Positions 63,000 to 64,000 of a stretch of DNA of 64,000 bases are shown piece by piece. The DNA is from Penelope pileata (Eukaryota; Chordata; Aves; Galliformes; Cracidae). The notes under the pieces were generated by a model. That model was not told where the DNA came from, made no database searches, and was given only the letters and a program-made list of their open reading frames with translations. The stretch's first letter is position 1; the number at the start of each line of letters is the position of its first letter. A program made the position numbers and the translations under genes. The stretch is from positions 1,005,158-1,069,157 of the forward strand of contig WBMW01000795.1 in the NCBI GenBank assembly GCA_013396635.1. The letters are read 5' to 3'.

Positions 63000-63083
63000 A
63001 CAGAATTGCCTTGAGTACGTGACACGTGGGTTGGACAAGATGATCTCCAGAGGTTCCTTCCAACAACTATGATTCTGTGATTT
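63000..63083 (+). mobile_element. CR1 LINE 3' terminal fragment
   Basis: It reads GGACAAGATGATCTCCAGAG, then GTTCCTTCCAAC and ACTATGATTCTGTGATTT, a diverged CR1 3' end of about 80 bases. Confidence 0.75.
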
Positions 63084-64000
63084 CAGTAATTTCTTTCTAA
63101 AATTTAGTTAATTTTTTCATAGCTATTCATTTTAAATTTGTCTTAAGAAACTATTCCTGACAGGAACGGAACTAGGTTTCTATAGGCAACAAATATAATG
63201 AATATACCAAGGGATACCAAGTTAGTCAGGGGGTGGGGAGGAAGCCTGCTCTGTTCTTTGTACTAATGGAAATACTTCCTTCCAGAAGGCATGACAGGAT
63301 AACCCTGCTAGCCCTGTTACTTACCAGCTACTTTGTTAATATATTCTTTCAGACTGTAACTCACCACAACAAAATTTGGATTACCAGAAGTTTAAACATT
63401 CATAACACTATCAGTTTTTAACTTAGTTTTATAATAACGCCATTCCCAAATCACGAAGTCAAAGACAAAGTGAAATACGTCTGACCTTGACCCTATGCAG
63501 CAGGCAGGGGAAAACAGAGAGGTTCTCCATTCTGTAAGAGCAGAGGGAAGATGAGGGGAGCACGGACAGAGGGAAATTGCAGGCCGTGTCAAGGTTCAAG
63601 GGCACATAATTACAGTATAAAGAACCAAGTGTCACAGGCAAGCAACAGCAGAGTAGGGACCCAACACACACATAAATGTGCCATTGTACATCCATATTAC
63701 ATTGTGCCATTTATTTTCTGACTGGCTGGATACCAGGAGAGTCTTTGGGGCAAGAGGAGACAGTTCTTTGCAAGAGCTGGGGTAACACTGGACCATTGAG
63801 GAGCTAATGGCACAGAAGTAAACAGAAGAGCTGGGTTTGAAGAGTTTGAAGAAATAGGCAAGAAAACTTAACTACAGAGAATAGTCTTCAAGTAGGAGTA
63901 GCAGCCTTAAATAAGGACCTCTTGCATAAGAAATTTATGCTTGCATGTTACTCTCATACTTCTTGCCTGTTAAACTCCCACGAGCTGTAACATCTTATCT

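Larger units (their letters stand above)
48077..64000 (-). other. NCOA7: NCOA7 upstream intron (open at right edge)
   Basis: About 15.9 kb without a recognisable exon. I looked on the minus strand for the human-type first coding exon (encoding MDTKEEKKERKQSYFA) and did not find it. Contents seen are CR1 fragments near 50.5, 51.8 and 63.0 kb, a Galluhop-type mariner at 53.4 kb, a 16-A run near 52300 and a GC-rich patch near 57.75-58.1 kb. Untranslated NCOA7 exons could be hidden here. Confidence 0.6.

Noticed and set aside
1..64000. CRISPR arrays, prokaryotic operons, phage, tRNA or rRNA genes
   Set aside because: The window shows spliced vertebrate genes and bird retroelements throughout; no RNA gene fold or regularly spaced repeat array was recognised by eye.

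Overview
This window is vertebrate nuclear DNA, almost certainly from a bird and most likely a galliform. Four things support that. Several CR1 LINE 3' ends carry the ATTCTATG-type terminal repeat. A non-autonomous mariner of the chicken Galluhop type is present. The introns have GT-AG borders. The gene order NCOA7-HINT3 matches human chromosome 6q22. All calls come from reading translated exons and splice sites; no alignment was run.

Layout, left to right: both genes are on the minus strand, so transcription runs right to left. Positions 1-2530 hold the 5' part of HINT3 (coding exon 1 at 2151-2306, exon 2 at 1278-1395) under a CpG island. It is flanked by two identical 135-bp copies and single-N joins that look like an assembly fault. 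About 2.6-3.7 kb is intergenic. From about 3.7 kb to past the right edge lies NCOA7. Its putative 3' UTR is about 3.7-5.85 kb. Fourteen consecutive coding exons lie at 5853-48076 and give 940 readable residues with every splice phase consistent. The first coding exon (about 17 residues in human) is not visible and should lie beyond 64 kb. From 48.1 kb to the end I see only intron and transposon remains.

NCOA7 encodes, in order, a basic N-terminus, a LysM domain, a GRAM-like domain, a long low-complexity middle on one 1,064-nt exon, and a C-terminal TLDc domain. An internal alternative first exon at 11718-11795 encodes 26 residues closely resembling the start of the human interferon-inducible short, TLDc-only isoform. 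It has in-frame stops directly upstream, the right splice phase, and an ISRE-like motif about 140 bp upstream. The bird locus therefore appears to keep both the long constitutive product and the short antiviral-type product. I found no operon, CRISPR, phage or other prokaryotic feature, and no convincing gene on the plus strand.
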